Source: Medicago truncatula
Lineage: Eukaryota > Streptophyta > Magnoliopsida > Fabales > Fabaceae
Reading direction: 5' to 3'
Assembly: GCF_003473485.1 (NCBI RefSeq)
Contig: NC_053044.1
Span: 34,352,091-34,416,090 of the forward strand
DNA length: 64,000 bases
Shown here one piece after another: positions 12,085 through 25,120 of the stretch. Made by a program: the position numbers and the translations under genes. Each line of letters starts with the position of its first letter. Position 1 is the first letter of the stretch. The notes beneath the pieces were generated by a model. The model was not told the origin of the DNA and made no database searches. It saw only the letters and a list, made by a program, of their open reading frames with translations.

Positions 12085-12560
12085 ATTTTATTTTGGTGGG
12101 ATCTTTAGTTGGAGGGAGGTACTTTGAAGGATAGATTCAATCGTCTTTTTAACCTTTCTGATAACAAATTGGTGCGAGGCTTGGAAATGGCGGAGGAGGA
12201 TGTTGGCTTGGGAGGAAGAACTTGGAGTGAGTGTTGTGCACTTTTAAACCTATTGTTTTTCAGACTGATGTGAATGACATGTGGATTTACCAACTTCATG
12301 TGTCTCTTCCAAATACAATGCTACTAGTGTTTACAATTATTTGATATCAAGGGATCAACATGTAAACAACGACTAAACTAAAATTATTTGGCACGAAGTT
12401 CATTTAAAAGTCAACATCTTTATTTGACGTTTATTATGTATTTGTCTTCCAATAACTCAACATCTTTGTTTGGCGTTTATTGTGTATTTGTATTGATCTT
12501 CTGGTCAAATTAAGCTCCAATCAAGTTCCAAACTCTTTATCACTTTTTTTTTTATTTCTA
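12085..12560 (+). mobile_element. Degenerate LINE reverse-transcriptase tail, left copy
   Basis: In the plus frame, LKDRFNRLFNLSDNKLV followed by a WxWRRRMLAWEEEL-like segment in a second frame is characteristic of the region just before the zinc-binding domain of plant L1 reverse transcriptases. Scattered stops and frameshifts follow. Further on, SVYNYLIS and VNIFIWRLL-like pieces can be traced up to about 12500. It is an old fragment shared by both duplicates. Confidence 0.7.
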
Positions 12561-13083
12561 AAATCTTCTTGACATAAAATACCTAACATTCTTTTCCAGT
12601 CATTGCTGAGTCTCATCCATTCTAATGAAAATTGCTGCAAATAACTATTTTCCATACTATGCATTCAGGAAGAAAAGAATCGATTCTAATTTTATCTTTG
12701 AAACCAAATCAGTGCTGAATACCTTTTCATTAGCAATCAAATCAGTTCTACCTTTTCCATACCAAGTGAATTTTTTGACTCGTTATTTTATGTTAATAGG
12801 ATTCAATGCAGGAAATTACTTTACTGGAATGTGAAAAAATTCTAAATACACATACAAAGTGAAATTGTTCAGATTACAAATAAAAAATAAAAACTGCCTA
12901 AAGAAATTCTTAAAAAGAAAAGAAAATGATTGATTCTTAACACACAGACCAAACAACTTCACATATAAGAGTGCATATTAAATTTTAGATTATCAAAACA
13001 TAAATAGCAGGTACTGGACTTTGTAGTAAACATCATTGAATAATATAACAGATACACTACTTAGAGGTTTGTACTATTATACA

Positions 13084-13233
13084 TCATTGATTACGTTCAG
13101 AAGGTACCACGGGAAGAACTAATTCTGGCATTTTATTGTCATCCCCTTTATATACTCTGTATTTGTCAAATGCAAGATCGATGACATAGACAGAGTTGTT
13201 TTCGTAACCCCACATGCGCGGGTTGCTCATTTC
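13084..13233 (-). CDS. Orphan C-terminal coding fragment in the spacer between duplicates
   Basis: The unique 145-bp spacer between the two duplicate copies is open in one minus-strand frame. It encodes 49 residues that look protein-like (SNPRMWGYENNSVYVIDLAF, then ELVLPVVPSERNQ) and ends in TGA at 13084-13086, exactly at the edge of the left copy. An ATG at 13231-13233 lies inside the right copy. An AG just after it could instead be a splice acceptor, making this a terminal exon. I do not recognise the family. It may be the tail of a gene cut by the rearrangement that made the duplication. It could also be chance. Confidence 0.35.
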   Translation of the reverse strand, partial: EMSNPRMWGYENNSVYVIDLAFDKYRVYKGDDNKMPELVLPVVPSERNQ

Positions 13234-13775
13234 AATTTTTGATATGCAACCATAAATTCAAAAGTTGACAAAACCACGCCATAATAAAAATTCTTCAACT
13301 TGAATGTTTAGGAATTGCTACACTTGTACAGTTTGAGAAGCTAAAAAATACTAACTAAACAAAAGCAACACAAATGACAATCTAGTGTAAGAACAACACT
13401 TATATGATAATCTAGAGAAATGAAAAATTTGCAAAAATTTATGTCAATTCAACATCAGTTTCTTATCCTGATACAATTTCACAAACATGCCATGAGCATA
13501 AAATCAAATACAAAAAATGATAATGAATTGATCACACCCAATCCCTAAACTGGGCTTATTTTATGTCTCCATTGGTAGACACCATTGCAATCAGATTACT
13601 TTCCATGTTTACGTGCTAAAAAAAATATTCATGTGCACTTTCAGATGGTTGATATGAAAAAAAGTGTTCTTCAACTGGATAACAAAACCACCATTAAAAC
13701 ACTAATAATAAGTATATTTATGAAAACATTGATGTAAATCAGAGATGTTGAACATGAACATAGCTAGCATTAGAG

Positions 13776-13778
<3 letters not shown>

Positions 13779-13851
<73 letters not shown>
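13779..13851. repeat. (AT)n(GT)n compound microsatellite
   Basis: About 23 AT units (13779-13824) run directly into about 13 GT units (13825-13851). The corresponding place in the left duplicate has only a short run near 6198-6210. The expansion or contraction therefore occurred after the duplication. Confidence 0.95.
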
Positions 13852-14828
13852 AAGATGAAGCCCATGGGTAGAAGCTTGAGGAGAAGCTAATGCAAGAAAC
13901 AAACAATGTACAAAGAAAAAAGGAATTACCCCTTTCTCATTTTGTTTGGTTGTCAATGCTTTGAATCTACACAATTTGGAGCTGACTATCAAAGTGAAGA
14001 TATCTCAATGAGAAAGGAGAAGAAGAATAAGCTTCAAATTTTGGTGATTAAGAGAGAGGGTGAAATGAAAGAGTAATTGTAGTGAATTTGAGAGAGAGAA
14101 ATATCTATACAAGTAAAGCAATTCCATGCAAAACAACTGCCAGGCATGACAATAGCAGAACTCCTTACACTCATATAGATGGCAGAAAGTGAAAAAATCC
14201 AAATACAATCCTGACACAATGGCAAATCATTCAATGTTTTTTGACAGCATTAAAACTACTTAAAACATAAAAACAATGGGAACACAGATAAAAACAGAAC
14301 TGCTGAAACAATGGCAACTTATTCAACCTTTCCTGACAGCACTGATACCGAATCTAAAAAAATTCAAAGTTCTCTGACAAAATAATCAAGATACGGCTGA
14401 ATAGAGATTTTGGCCAAAAATCAAACAACCTCAATACTTATACTTTGTGTCAGCGCCCACAAAGTTACACCAAAAGTATATACAATCAAACACATAATCA
14501 ACTAAAAATACACCAACAAATAGAGAAAACTCACAACACACCAGAATCGGAGCCGCACAGTGGAATATGAATCAGCTGCTTTGTAAGAAAGTATAGATGC
14601 ATGTGTTATTTCCTTTACAACATTCAACTGCCAGGTTATTATCCGAAAAGAATAAGAAGTCAAAACTAGTAGACAACAAAACGTGGTTAAAAAAAACAAA
14701 GACACAGTTCAGGTTCAAGTAAAATCGTACAAGTAAAGTAGACATGAATTGACTTCGACAAGTGTTTGGAAGTATTCAAATATGCACAAAACAAAATTCA
14801 CACTAAGTCATTCCGTTCCTAGTAAGTC

Positions 14829-17800
14829 TCAAGTATAATCCTCTTCACGATCACGAGCATTAGCTACTACAGATTCAGAAATAGCTCCCACAGTACCATC
14901 TTCACCAACAATAGCATTGTTTTCATTCCCCACAACAATACCATCATTGTTATTTTCATCTACAGCTTCCACATCAACACCAATATTTTGGTTATTAATA
15001 ACTTCCACACCAGCAATAACATTGTTTTCATTCCCCACAACAATACCACCATCATTGTTGTTTTCATCTACAACTTCCACATCAACACCAATGTTTTGGT
15101 TATTAACTTCCACACCACCACCTTCGTTATTTTGGTTGTCAGCTTCTGCACCACCGTCTTCATTAACCACATTATACACATCGACCCAATTTACATTATC
15201 TAACTCTCCTGCATCAGGCAGCCATTCAACAACGTCCAATCCCTCTTCAATGTGAATCACTTCATCAACATTCTCCCCTTCATTATTAACCAACAAAACA
15301 GGGTCCTCTGCAAAATCGTATTCAAAATCAAAACCTCCTTGATCTCTCTGTTCGTTTCCAAAGTGGCCCTCTCCCTGACCATGCCCCAAGTGAGCCTCTT
15401 GCTGCCCTCCGTCTCCCTCTCCCAAGTGTTCTTGTTCCAAAACTTGTCCTAGAATTTCTGGTATGCGTCCTGCTAGAGAAAGCTTGGAGTACCTTGACTG
15501 AAAAACAAAGTTCACAGTACATCAACACAGATTTCTACAGTTGATAAAACAAATGTATTATATCCAAACTAAAAACAAAGTTATCTACAGCTAAATTTCA
15601 TTATTCTGCTCCTGTTGTTTTTAAATTTCAATTTTGTCATCATAATTTTTCCACATACAGCCATAAGATACATTATATTCTATTAAGATCTTATGTTGAT
15701 AACTTGGATACATTTATGGCATTTGAAGAAACTCAAAACCTTCCAAGCTTTGGCTACCACACCACTAACTCACACGTATTTCATTTTAACAACTGTGAAG
15801 GTATCCTAACATTATAATCATCATAGGTTGGTATGATTGAAAAGTACTTGATTTATGACTATTGTAGTATATCTTGTTACATGACATTTTTAAGATTTTT
15901 GACCAATAATGAACAGGCAAAGAATTTCATGTACACGGTAGTATATGCATCTATCACAAGCAGAGGAAAATCATTATGAACAACATAAAAAATTGGTTCA
16001 AAATGTCTAATTCTAAGGGGTACATGAATCTAATGAAGTAGTAGCTTTTCAGCTAGGACAATTTATTATTACTATTAGTAATGTTATAATTACTTACTAC
16101 TATTACTGTGATGGTGGATATTATATAGTTACCTTGGATGAACACTGTCAAGCCAAAATTTTAACCTGTTATCCAATTTTTTACTTCATATTTCTGATTG
16201 GCATTTTTAAGTTAACTTGGTATCCAATGTGTACTTAAACATATCCAAAGGATTGATAAAAAAAAAAAAATTGCTTTGTCTTGAAATGTAAAAGATAGAA
16301 TAGGATATGATAGGCTTCAGTATGTATCTTTAAACACTCAACCTTCAGCCAAAAATACGAGGGGTTAAACAGAAATGTGCTTCTGATAGTGTATGTTGAG
16401 AATTTTTTTTTAAAAGATTCATGTATAAAATCTAAAAATGAGGGTACAAGGAAGGAATTTGCGGGGAAACCAGAGCGTTAAACACTGACTTACTGGAAGA
16501 GCCGACTCGGATAATTGGCCGAAACGATCAATATAGTCTGATCCTCCTATATATTCCTGGCAACTGCTGGAATCAAGCACGTACTGTAACCAGAACTAAG
16601 TCATCTTCACCGGTCCATTCATGACGAGGATTAGCCATATTCATCCTAGAACGACAAATAAAATTAAATAACATTTGCACAAATATTCATTCACATTATT
16701 TTGACTGAACCTTGATTCAGCCAAGCCATTCACAAACCCATTAACATACACATTCAAAAACCATTGAATGAATATGAAAACACTTCGTACACATTAACAT
16801 GAACAGATTGCAGCTTGATTAACACAATCTATTGATTCAAAAGAATCCTACAAATTAGTATAAACCTATTGATTCAATCGATCCACAAAAATTATAACTT
16901 CGTAAAAATTAACATAATCTATTGTGTTTGAATCTTTACCATACTCTGATCAGTAAAGCCTAACAGTTTAAAAGAATCATACAATAATTATAAATCTACT
17001 AAATCTTGATTAACACAATCAGTCGATCCACAAAAATCATTACTTCGTACTAATTAATATAATTATACAGAATCTATTGTGTTTGAATCTTTACCATACT
17101 GTGTTGAGTGTGAAAGAACTGGGATGATCAGTAAAGCCTAACCTGAGGTAACAACTGATGAAGAACTGGGATGATCAATGGATGTTGGATGATGATGATG
17201 GTGCATGAATGAAGATGTTGAAGTCTACAAGATGAAGATTTGAGAAAATAAAATTATTCTATGAAAGGTAAGGAGTATTCAGTTAAGGTGGATGATGAAG
17301 GTGGATGAATGAATGAAGTCTACAAAGATGAAGACTTGAGAAAAGAAAATTATTCTAGGAAAGGAAATGAGTATTCAGTTAAGTTGTTTTCTGGTTATGA
17401 TATATCAACCTCCCAATTGGAATTGCGGTTACTCACTCTGCTTATATAAAGACAGAGAGAATGTTAAGAAATCTAACTGACTAACCAACTTTTCAATTGA
17501 TTTGAGTTAGTTACAGGAGTGTTCTATGAAAACTAACAAACTTCATCATTCAGTTATATTATTATCAATAGACTGAACATGTCCATCAGTCCGAACTTGA
17601 GACAAATCCAATTCCACAAGAGTAGCTGCACATGCAATGAAAGGTTTTCATTATAGTACATGTATACATTATAATGAGTCCATTCTACAGTTACCCATTA
17701 ATGTATCAATTCTACAATACACATACGCAGTATTATAATCAAGTACCTGCTCAGGCCTTTTACTTTAAGTATCCTGTGATCTTCCTTGGAGTTGGGTTTA

Positions 17801-18308
17801 AAGAGAAGAAATTAACTTGCTATTTTTTTTTTTGAAGTTGTTCAAAAAGTAACTACAAATTATTGTTTAACAAGTATATGCACATTATTGAAATAAAACA
17901 TGAGAAAATCCAAATAATTGGACAATTAGAAAGAATTTCATAGAAGTTTAGTATAAATACATTATCAAAGATGACTTTGAATGCCATAACACAAGAATTT
18001 AAATACAGTCTATTTTTATATATGTATAGTATACCCATGAATTTATAAAAAGAAAGGCAAACAATGAGTTTCATATATAATTTCTTCCTAACATATAAAA
18101 ACCTAAATGAAGACGAAAAAATAACATACAAACATACATACAATTACGGCAATCAATTAGTGTAAATATCACCCAAAGAAAAAATAAATAAACTTGATCT
18201 GAGAAACATAAGAAAGATTCAAATTTGACAACCTAAATCGGTTTTAGCAAAGGGTAGAATTGTTGGTGGATTGAAATTATAATTCCACCCACGAACAATT
18301 TTACCCAT
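14829..18308 (-). pseudogene. Right duplicate of the unrecognised gene, exon 2 broken
   Basis: The exons corresponding to the left copy are 18233-18308, a truncated exon 2 (about 17566-17625), 16494-16583 and 14829-15497. The last-exon translation is identical to that of the left copy. A deletion of about 306 bp with AT microhomology removed the final 38 nt of exon 2 and its GT donor. Reading through gives SIDNNITE and then a stop. Exon 1 differs by two substitutions, and exon 3 has lost its ATG (now GTG) and has R to P at its end. Without an unexpected splice this copy cannot encode the full protein. Confidence 0.55.
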
Positions 18309-18654
18309 CTCTCTACTATAATTTTGATTTTGATTTGGCTATTGTAGAATTGTTTTTCAAAACCCATATCTCGTATAAACTTAAAAAAGATATTATGGGT
18401 TCTGAAGAACAGAGTGGAGGGAGAGAATGTGAGGAAAGGAAAGGTGAGAGCGGTGAAATTGGGGGTCTTAAGTTTAAGTTGTTTTTTGAAATTATGGGTA
18501 TTTTTGGTGAATTATTGTCGGCAATTCTTTTAAAAGAAGGTAAAAATTATGCCTAATTAACTCAACAAAAATATATAAGGAATACACCAACTTATACATG
18601 TCTTTGGAAGCTATTTTCAAATTAGTATTCCATTCTAATAATATTTTAAACTTG

Positions 18655-18835
18655 CGAAAAGTTTCTCGATTAGATATGTATAATATTTTAAACTAATCAG
18701 TGTCTTTATTGAAAAATTTTCAATTAGGTCTCTAGTAATACAAAAATATAAAGAGATTGACCTAATTGAATTTTTTTTGACAAAGACATGAACTAATTTA
18801 AAATATTACAAATATTTAACCGAGAAATTTTTGAC
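18655..18835. repeat. Foldback element, right copy
   Basis: Same hairpin as at 11308-11490, carried along by the tandem duplication, with a few substitutions near its right arm. Confidence 0.6.
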
Positions 18836-19431
18836 AAAGACAAAGATTAATTTAGTGGTTTGCTTAATATTGTGCATAATTTTTATTTTTCAGGTTTTTA
18901 GATGTAAAATCATTTATTAAATTATCATAATGGATTTTAATAATCTCGTACAACTACAACTTACTCAAACAAAAAAAATATATCTCGTACAACTTACCTT
19001 CAATTTCATTTCATTATATAATTTAATGTATTCTTTCCATATGTTATTTTAGTGAGTTAATTTATTTAATGTATTCTTTCTATTATTTATTCTTTTCGTA
19101 AACATTAAGTCATGCTCAACCGCAACTATTATTTGATTTATTTTATACAAAGAGCTTTATACAATCTTTTCAAATTATTATAAATTTTGCTCATTTACAC
19201 ATTCACGATTCTCTATCACTTGTTAACATGTTATAAGAAATTAACTTTATAATTGTTTTGTCAAAGTATGTATACGGTTCAAGCTTTTGTGTGTGTACAC
19301 GCTTATGAATTTCATTTAATATTCTATCAATATCAATACAAGAGAGTGATATATTAGTCATTAATAATTAACCTCGCACACATCACACATATCTAAGTAC
19401 TAGTTTGTCTTTAATTGAGGGATGGAGTAGG

Positions 19432-19905
19432 CATTTTATTTTGGTGGGATCTTTAGTTGGAGGGAGGTACTTTGAAGGATAGATTCAATCGTCTTTTTAA
19501 CCTTTCTGATAACAAATTGGTGCGAGGCTTGGAAATGGCGGAGGAGAATGTTGGCTTGGGAGGAAGAGCTTGGAGTGAGTGTTGTGCACTTTTAAACCTA
19601 TTGTTTTTCAGACTGATGTGAATGACATGTGGATTTACCAACTTCATGTGTCTCTTCCAAATACAATGCTACTAGTGTTTACAATTATTTGATATCAAGG
19701 GATCAACATGTAAACAACGACTAAACTAAAATTATTTGGCACGAGGTTCATTTAAAGGTCAACATCTTTATTTGACGTTTATTATGTATTTGTCTTCCAA
19801 TAACTCAACATCTTTGTTTGGCGTTTATTGTGTATTTGTATTGATCTTCTGGTCAAATTAAGCTCCAATCAAGTTCCAAACTCTTTACCACTTTTTTTTT
19901 TTCCT
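19432..19905 (+). mobile_element. Degenerate LINE reverse-transcriptase tail, right copy
   Basis: Counterpart of 12085-12560 with the same LKDRFNRLFNLSDNKLV segment and the same disabling stops. It was inherited through the duplication, not inserted separately. Confidence 0.7.
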
Positions 19906-20681
19906 TTCTAAAATCTTCTCGACATAAAATACCTAACATTCTTTTCAAGTCATTGCTGAGTCTCATCCATTCTAATGAAAATTGCTGCAAATAACTATTT
20001 TCCATACTATGCATTCGGGAAGAAAAAAATCGATTCTAATTTTATCTTTTGAAACCAAATCAGTTATGAATACCTTTTCATTAGCAATCAAATCAGTTCT
20101 ACCTTTTCCATACCAAGTGAATTTTTTGACTCGTTATTTTATGTTAATCGGATTCAATGCAGGAAATTACTTTACTAGAATGCGAAAAAATTCTAAATAC
20201 ACATACAAAGTGAAATTGTTCAGATTACAAAAAAAAAAAAAAAAAAACTGCCTAAAGAAATTCTTAAAAAGAAAAGAAAATAATTGATTCTTAACACACA
20301 GACCAAACAACTTCACATATAAGAGTGCATATTAAATTTTAGATTATCAAAACATGAATAGCAGGTACTGGACTTTGTAGTAAACATCATTGAATAATAT
20401 ATCAGATACACTACGGAGAGGTTTGTACTATTATACAAATAAATTGAATTATACAAATAAGTTAGACGGTGCAGTTGACGTATGCAGCTGTTTGGGATAC
20501 TTAAAGTGCCTGCCTACCCAGTAGTATAAATAAATAAACAATTGTTCACCGCCTCTTGTGAGGAAGTGATACTTTTACACTTGCAAGTTGCATCTTCACG
20601 TACTTCTCAAATGACTAATTTGCCTTGTTATGTGGTTTACTGTATAAAAAATAACATGTTACATGCTACCACCTCATTGCT

Positions 20682-23600
20682 TCAAGCGCGTAGCAGATGC
20701 TTATCACAAACCAATACCCTATAACTTGCATGAGGCCCCTCGGCTGTGTCACGGAGTGATGCGTGCCAGCCTATTGCTTTGGCAATCTCTTGAAGTTCAT
20801 CCATTATGGCAAGAGAATCACGGATGTATACACGTCCACCAGGTCTTAGTATCCGATCCATCTCAACCATAATCGATGACACATTGCATCTAGTAGAGAG
20901 AAATGTAACATAAGTAAAAAATTACACATAATCACAGTGTTACAAGTTTCTTATGTGCAATTAGACCTGAAGTACTTGTAAAGACATAATAACAGCACTT
21001 GCTCTAAATATGGGAACAACAAATTGAGTTGTTTCAAGATGCACAAATATGTAGATTGGAAAATTCTCACAAGTCTTAAAATGTTAAATAATTTTTTGTC
21101 TCTATAAATATCCCAACTTTCGTTTTTAATTCCTACATAAATTCCTGTCAAACTATTGTCCCCTACATATTTCCAGCAACCAATTTCTTTTCAACATCAC
21201 AAAACAAATACATCAAATCCTAGGCAGTTAAGGAGATAATGGAGCTAACAAGTGGAGAAAAGGGTTTTTTCAAAAAAATAAAGTGGAGAAAAGGGTACCT
21301 TTTCCTCTCAACAGAGAGCAGGTATGCTGCATGCAGGAAATCATAGGTTCTCGGATAGGTGTCAAATGGTTCACACCTATAGCATAAATCATGAAATACT
21401 ATTACATGCCGACAAAAAAGTAATGCGGAGGATACATTACCACATTGAGAACTCTAGTGTCTTTTATATATCTTGAATAAGGTTAGTAACATACCAGTCA
21501 TGCATAACTCCAATCAATCCACGGTCATATATGACAGGCAAGGTGTTTGGACCACTGACAGGAACAACATTCATAACCCAGCTGTCAAGTTTCTGCGTAA
21601 TCATTGCTGCTGCAAATCTGCAAAACACACAAATATATTTGAAAACAGTTTTTTTTAACAAGTATATTTGAAAATAGTTATCAGAAAATCCCTGATGTAT
21701 ATTAACAACAAGGAAGCAAATAAGACATATGCAGTACCCTCCAAAACCTGCTCGCATGTCCATAACATTTCTTAATCTTATTTTCTTCCAGTGCAAAGCA
21801 CGAACATAAGCTTCTATTATCTCATTCCAGTATTTTGATTCTGCCTTAAAAAGCTCTTTTCTGGATATGAAAGCATCAACTTTTATACTTTGAAGCCTAT
21901 TAGGTGGGGTTTGCAAACGCGCAGGCCAATCGGTAATGTTGGCTTCATATTCATTCTTAGGCAATTCAGAGATGCATGCTTTTAGATCAACATACCTAGA
22001 TAAATAAAGCAAATAATAAAATCAACAAAATGAGCCATTAAATTTGATAATAACAGTAAGATGGATGAGAAGCTATCACGCTTCAGCATAAATTATTGAT
22101 ACAGCTCGTTATCAGTTTTCTTTCTCACGAGCAGTATAAATGTCAAAAGTGTAACCAGAATGAAGAAAGGAACTAGTTTTACCTTTTTAGGGTGTTTTAA
22201 CATAGCAAGAATGGACCTACATTTAACTCTGATTATATCATGGAATACTCTATGAACTACAACATAACATAAAAGAATGATAGTAAATTTACATATAATT
22301 TTTTATGATACTCAAATGGATGAAAATTGACAGACTTGACTAGGATCTCCTATAAAAAAATGTGCATAATTATAACCGTGACACAAGATCTGAGGCTTGA
22401 AAACAATACCAAACGTTGTCAGGGTCATCACTTGGGTCGCATAGAGGAGGTTTAGTTCCTGCCTCACGGTTTAAATAGCAGCTATTGTCAAAAGGTTTCT
22501 GCCATACTGCAATGTAGCCATCTTTTTTCAAAAACTTCCAGCAGAGTCGAGTGGTCAGATTAAGCATCTCTGTAGACAACAAAACCCAGAGTTACATTGA
22601 CTCATCATAGAACAGGCAGCATTTCTTAATAATAATAAGTTAGGCAAACCCCAATAACTAATTGACTGTTCAAGTCAGTTCGAGAAAAGTAGGAAAGGCA
22701 TTATCTAAGAATAAAAAACATGAACCTATTTGACACTATACAGTTTAAGATGCTTCTCCTCAAGTCATAGCATATAAGACACGTAACAGAAAAAAAGTAA
22801 ATTATTATAAATAAACATTATAGGGGAACACAAAAGATCAAAGTTTTGCTTTGAATAGCAATCAAATTGTTGAGAGAGGTCTAGGTCAAAGATATATCAT
22901 AGAAGAATACTGAAATTCAATAATACCATAGCTAAAATGTTTCAACAAATTCAATCTAAATGGAAACTTGTATCAACTATACCTTCCCATTGTTCTTCTA
23001 AAGCTTCTTCGTGCTTATAAACTGGTTGGGCAGCCCAAACAAAATACCCTCCTGCTCTAAGCATCCTATTAACTTCAAGCAGCAATATCCCATCTTCATC
23101 ACAAGTAAACAAGTTTCAACTTTTAAGTGTCATAATGTAGATAACAACATTGAGACATCACTATCAAATTTAAATTACCTAGAACTATTGCTCATTATAC
23201 AAGAGTGAAAAACACATACCATCTCGAGTCCAATTAATTCTACAGCGAGAACAGTGTATCAAGTCAAAAGCCTGACTTGGATATAATAAACGTCTAGTTG
23301 CAAATGCTGCCACCATGGCCGGTACCCCACGCTCAAGAGCAAACTGAATCTGATTCTCATGAACATCCTTGGGAGCTACAGACATGGTGATGACATTCCG
23401 TTGCAGTAAGTACGCACCAAAACTAGCTACACCACAGCCAACATCAAGAGCAACTCGTATATGCCGACCAAATGTAATTTCAGGAATCATCTGCAAAAGC
23501 AGATATTCAACATCAGCCTACAAGATACACTGATACAGTCCCAAAAAACGGTGAAACCAAAATACACCATAAAATGATATCTAATTTATATTACACTGAT

Positions 23601-24656
23601 AGTTTAAAATTACCTCACAAACGTCCAATCACATTTCACTATCTTGCAACCATGAAATGTAATGTGGCGTCGTGAAAACATTGAAATATTAATCAATGAT
23701 ATAATATTATGCTCAATATAGTAAGTAACCTTAGAAATATGGTCCAAGTATTCATCCGCGCCGTGTATAAACTGTGTACCGCCTCCTGGAAATTTAAACT
23801 TATCTTTGTCTCTGGAAATCCAGTTTTGGCCACCTTTATCTTCAACTAGACGAGTATGAGGAACATTACTGAACCATACCTACACCCACACAAAAAAAAA
23901 CACTAATTCAATGATATGAACACATACATAATCAAAAATCAAAACTTTAAAACACCCATTTAGCTTAATTGAAAGCAAAAACAATAAAAATGAAATTTTG
24001 ACCTCATCTCTGCTTTTGGGCCATGGAATTGGGGCACGATACCCTTTAGGAGCAGGAACCAAACAATTCAACTTTTTACCATCTTCAGGACAATGTCGTT
24101 CAAATCTCTCACCTTTCTCCGTCGATGGCAACTTCTTAATCGCTTCTACATTATCCAAACAAGGTATATACTCACTCATACCTCGTGAACACAACCCAAA
24201 TTTCTTGATCGCAAATTTCGTAACACTCTCAGAACCTTCCTTCTCAACTTGCGTTTCGTTAACCCAATCATCCACCATCGCTGGATCGAAGCTCCCAATT
24301 TCAAACTCCTCCGACATTGTTCCATTCTCGTTCACGATCCCGAATTTCTCCACCGAATCCGACGGCGGTGGTGACGGTGGTGGCGGTGACGGTGGAGGAG
24401 GTTGTGTTAGGGTTTTTTCTTGATCGATTAAGGTGGAAATGTTGAAGTTTTTATTGAAATTAGGGGAAATTGAAACAGCTGAATTTGGATTCTGATTGGG
24501 ATCCGGGTCGGAGTTTTGTGTGAAGAAGATGAGTTGTTGGTATCCATCGGACCAGTGTTTGCCTAAGTAGAAGAAAGTGAAGGTAATGAAGAAGAAAACA
24601 ACGATTTTGAGAGCGTTGGTTGTTTTGAGAAAATCGACATTGATTGGTGATTTCAT
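20682..24656 (-). CDS. Probable methyltransferase, PMT10/PMT11-like (670 aa)
   Basis: A complete nine-exon minus-strand gene: 24003-24656, 23730-23879, 23220-23490, 22983-23093, 22410-22569, 21738-21995, 21495-21617, 21299-21376, 20682-20889. The total is 2013 nt with all phases consistent. The protein starts with a short cytosolic tail and one hydrophobic segment (about residues 16-33, [15 protein letters not shown]), as in type II Golgi enzymes. A Pro-rich linker ([13 protein letters not shown]) follows. The DUF248 methyltransferase region has IPCLDN, HCP, the SAM-binding [22 protein letters not shown], and [13 protein letters not shown]. It ends [16 protein letters not shown] then YRVLVCDK. 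Family members (QUA2, CGR-related) are linked to pectin methylation in the Golgi. The acceptor for this one is inferred only. Length fits the family and no disabling change was seen. Confidence 0.93.
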
Positions 24657-24817
24657 AGTTTGATTTATGGATCGGAGTACTAGTTAATGAATTTGTCACA
24701 TCTGAGATGAATGAAGAAGAAGAAGAACAAGTAGAGAGTGTGTTTGTTCCTTTGTGTTCTGTTTTTTGGAGCTAAAACTTCTAGATAGTGATAGTTATTA
24801 CAGATCACACACTTTGT

Positions 24818-24824
24818 TCTTATA
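24818..24824 (-). promoter_or_regulatory. TATA-like site of the methyltransferase gene
   Basis: On the minus strand AATATAAGAAC lies about 165 bp upstream of the ATG at 24656. A leader with CT/GAA-rich sequence lies between them. Position is reasonable for a plant core promoter, but the call rests on the motif alone. Confidence 0.4.
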
Positions 24825-25120
24825 TTTTCAGTAAACTCAGTTTCCTCATTTAACTGGAGTATGGTTTAGTGAAAACCGATTATTGACCGCATGCTTTCAT
24901 CATACTAGTACTAGTACTATACAATGCAGTTTGTTGTCAATATTAAAAAACAAAGTAAAAATAGTTTGTTAAAAATAGTTTTTTTTACTATAAATACTAA
25001 AAACACTATTTTTCAACACTTCAGTATGATGTAACACACTCAATTGTTGCTTTGAATCAATTAGATACAACCACTTTATATGTGAGTTAAGATAAGTGTT
25101 CTTGAAAATTTGCATCACAT

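Larger units (their letters stand above)
5652..13083. repeat. Tandem duplication, left copy (about 7.4 kb)
   Basis: This segment and 13229-20437 are direct copies of each other. Similarity starts at TCATTTCAATTTTTGATATG (5652 and 13229) and ends at ACTATTATACA (13083 and 20437). Differences are scattered single bases, small indels, a longer dinucleotide run in the right copy, and about 306 bp present only here (9914-10219). The copy holds a four-exon minus-strand gene, a foldback, and a LINE scrap at its right end. Low-complexity sequence without recognisable genes fills 5652-7187, 11500-12085 and 12560-13083. The high identity in non-coding DNA argues for a recent duplication. Confidence 0.93.
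13229..20437. repeat. Tandem duplication, right copy (about 7.2 kb)
   Basis: This is the direct repeat of 5652-13083. It lacks the 306 bp found at 9914-10219 in the left copy, and it has a long AT/GT run at 13779-13851 where the left copy has only a few units near 6198. Its right edge at 20437 lies about 245 bp from the stop codon of the methyltransferase gene. Non-coding parts match those described for the left copy. Confidence 0.93.

Noticed and set aside
12105..12299. Minus-strand open frame (and its duplicate at 19453)
   Set aside because: It is the antisense of a LINE reverse-transcriptase segment readable on the plus strand.
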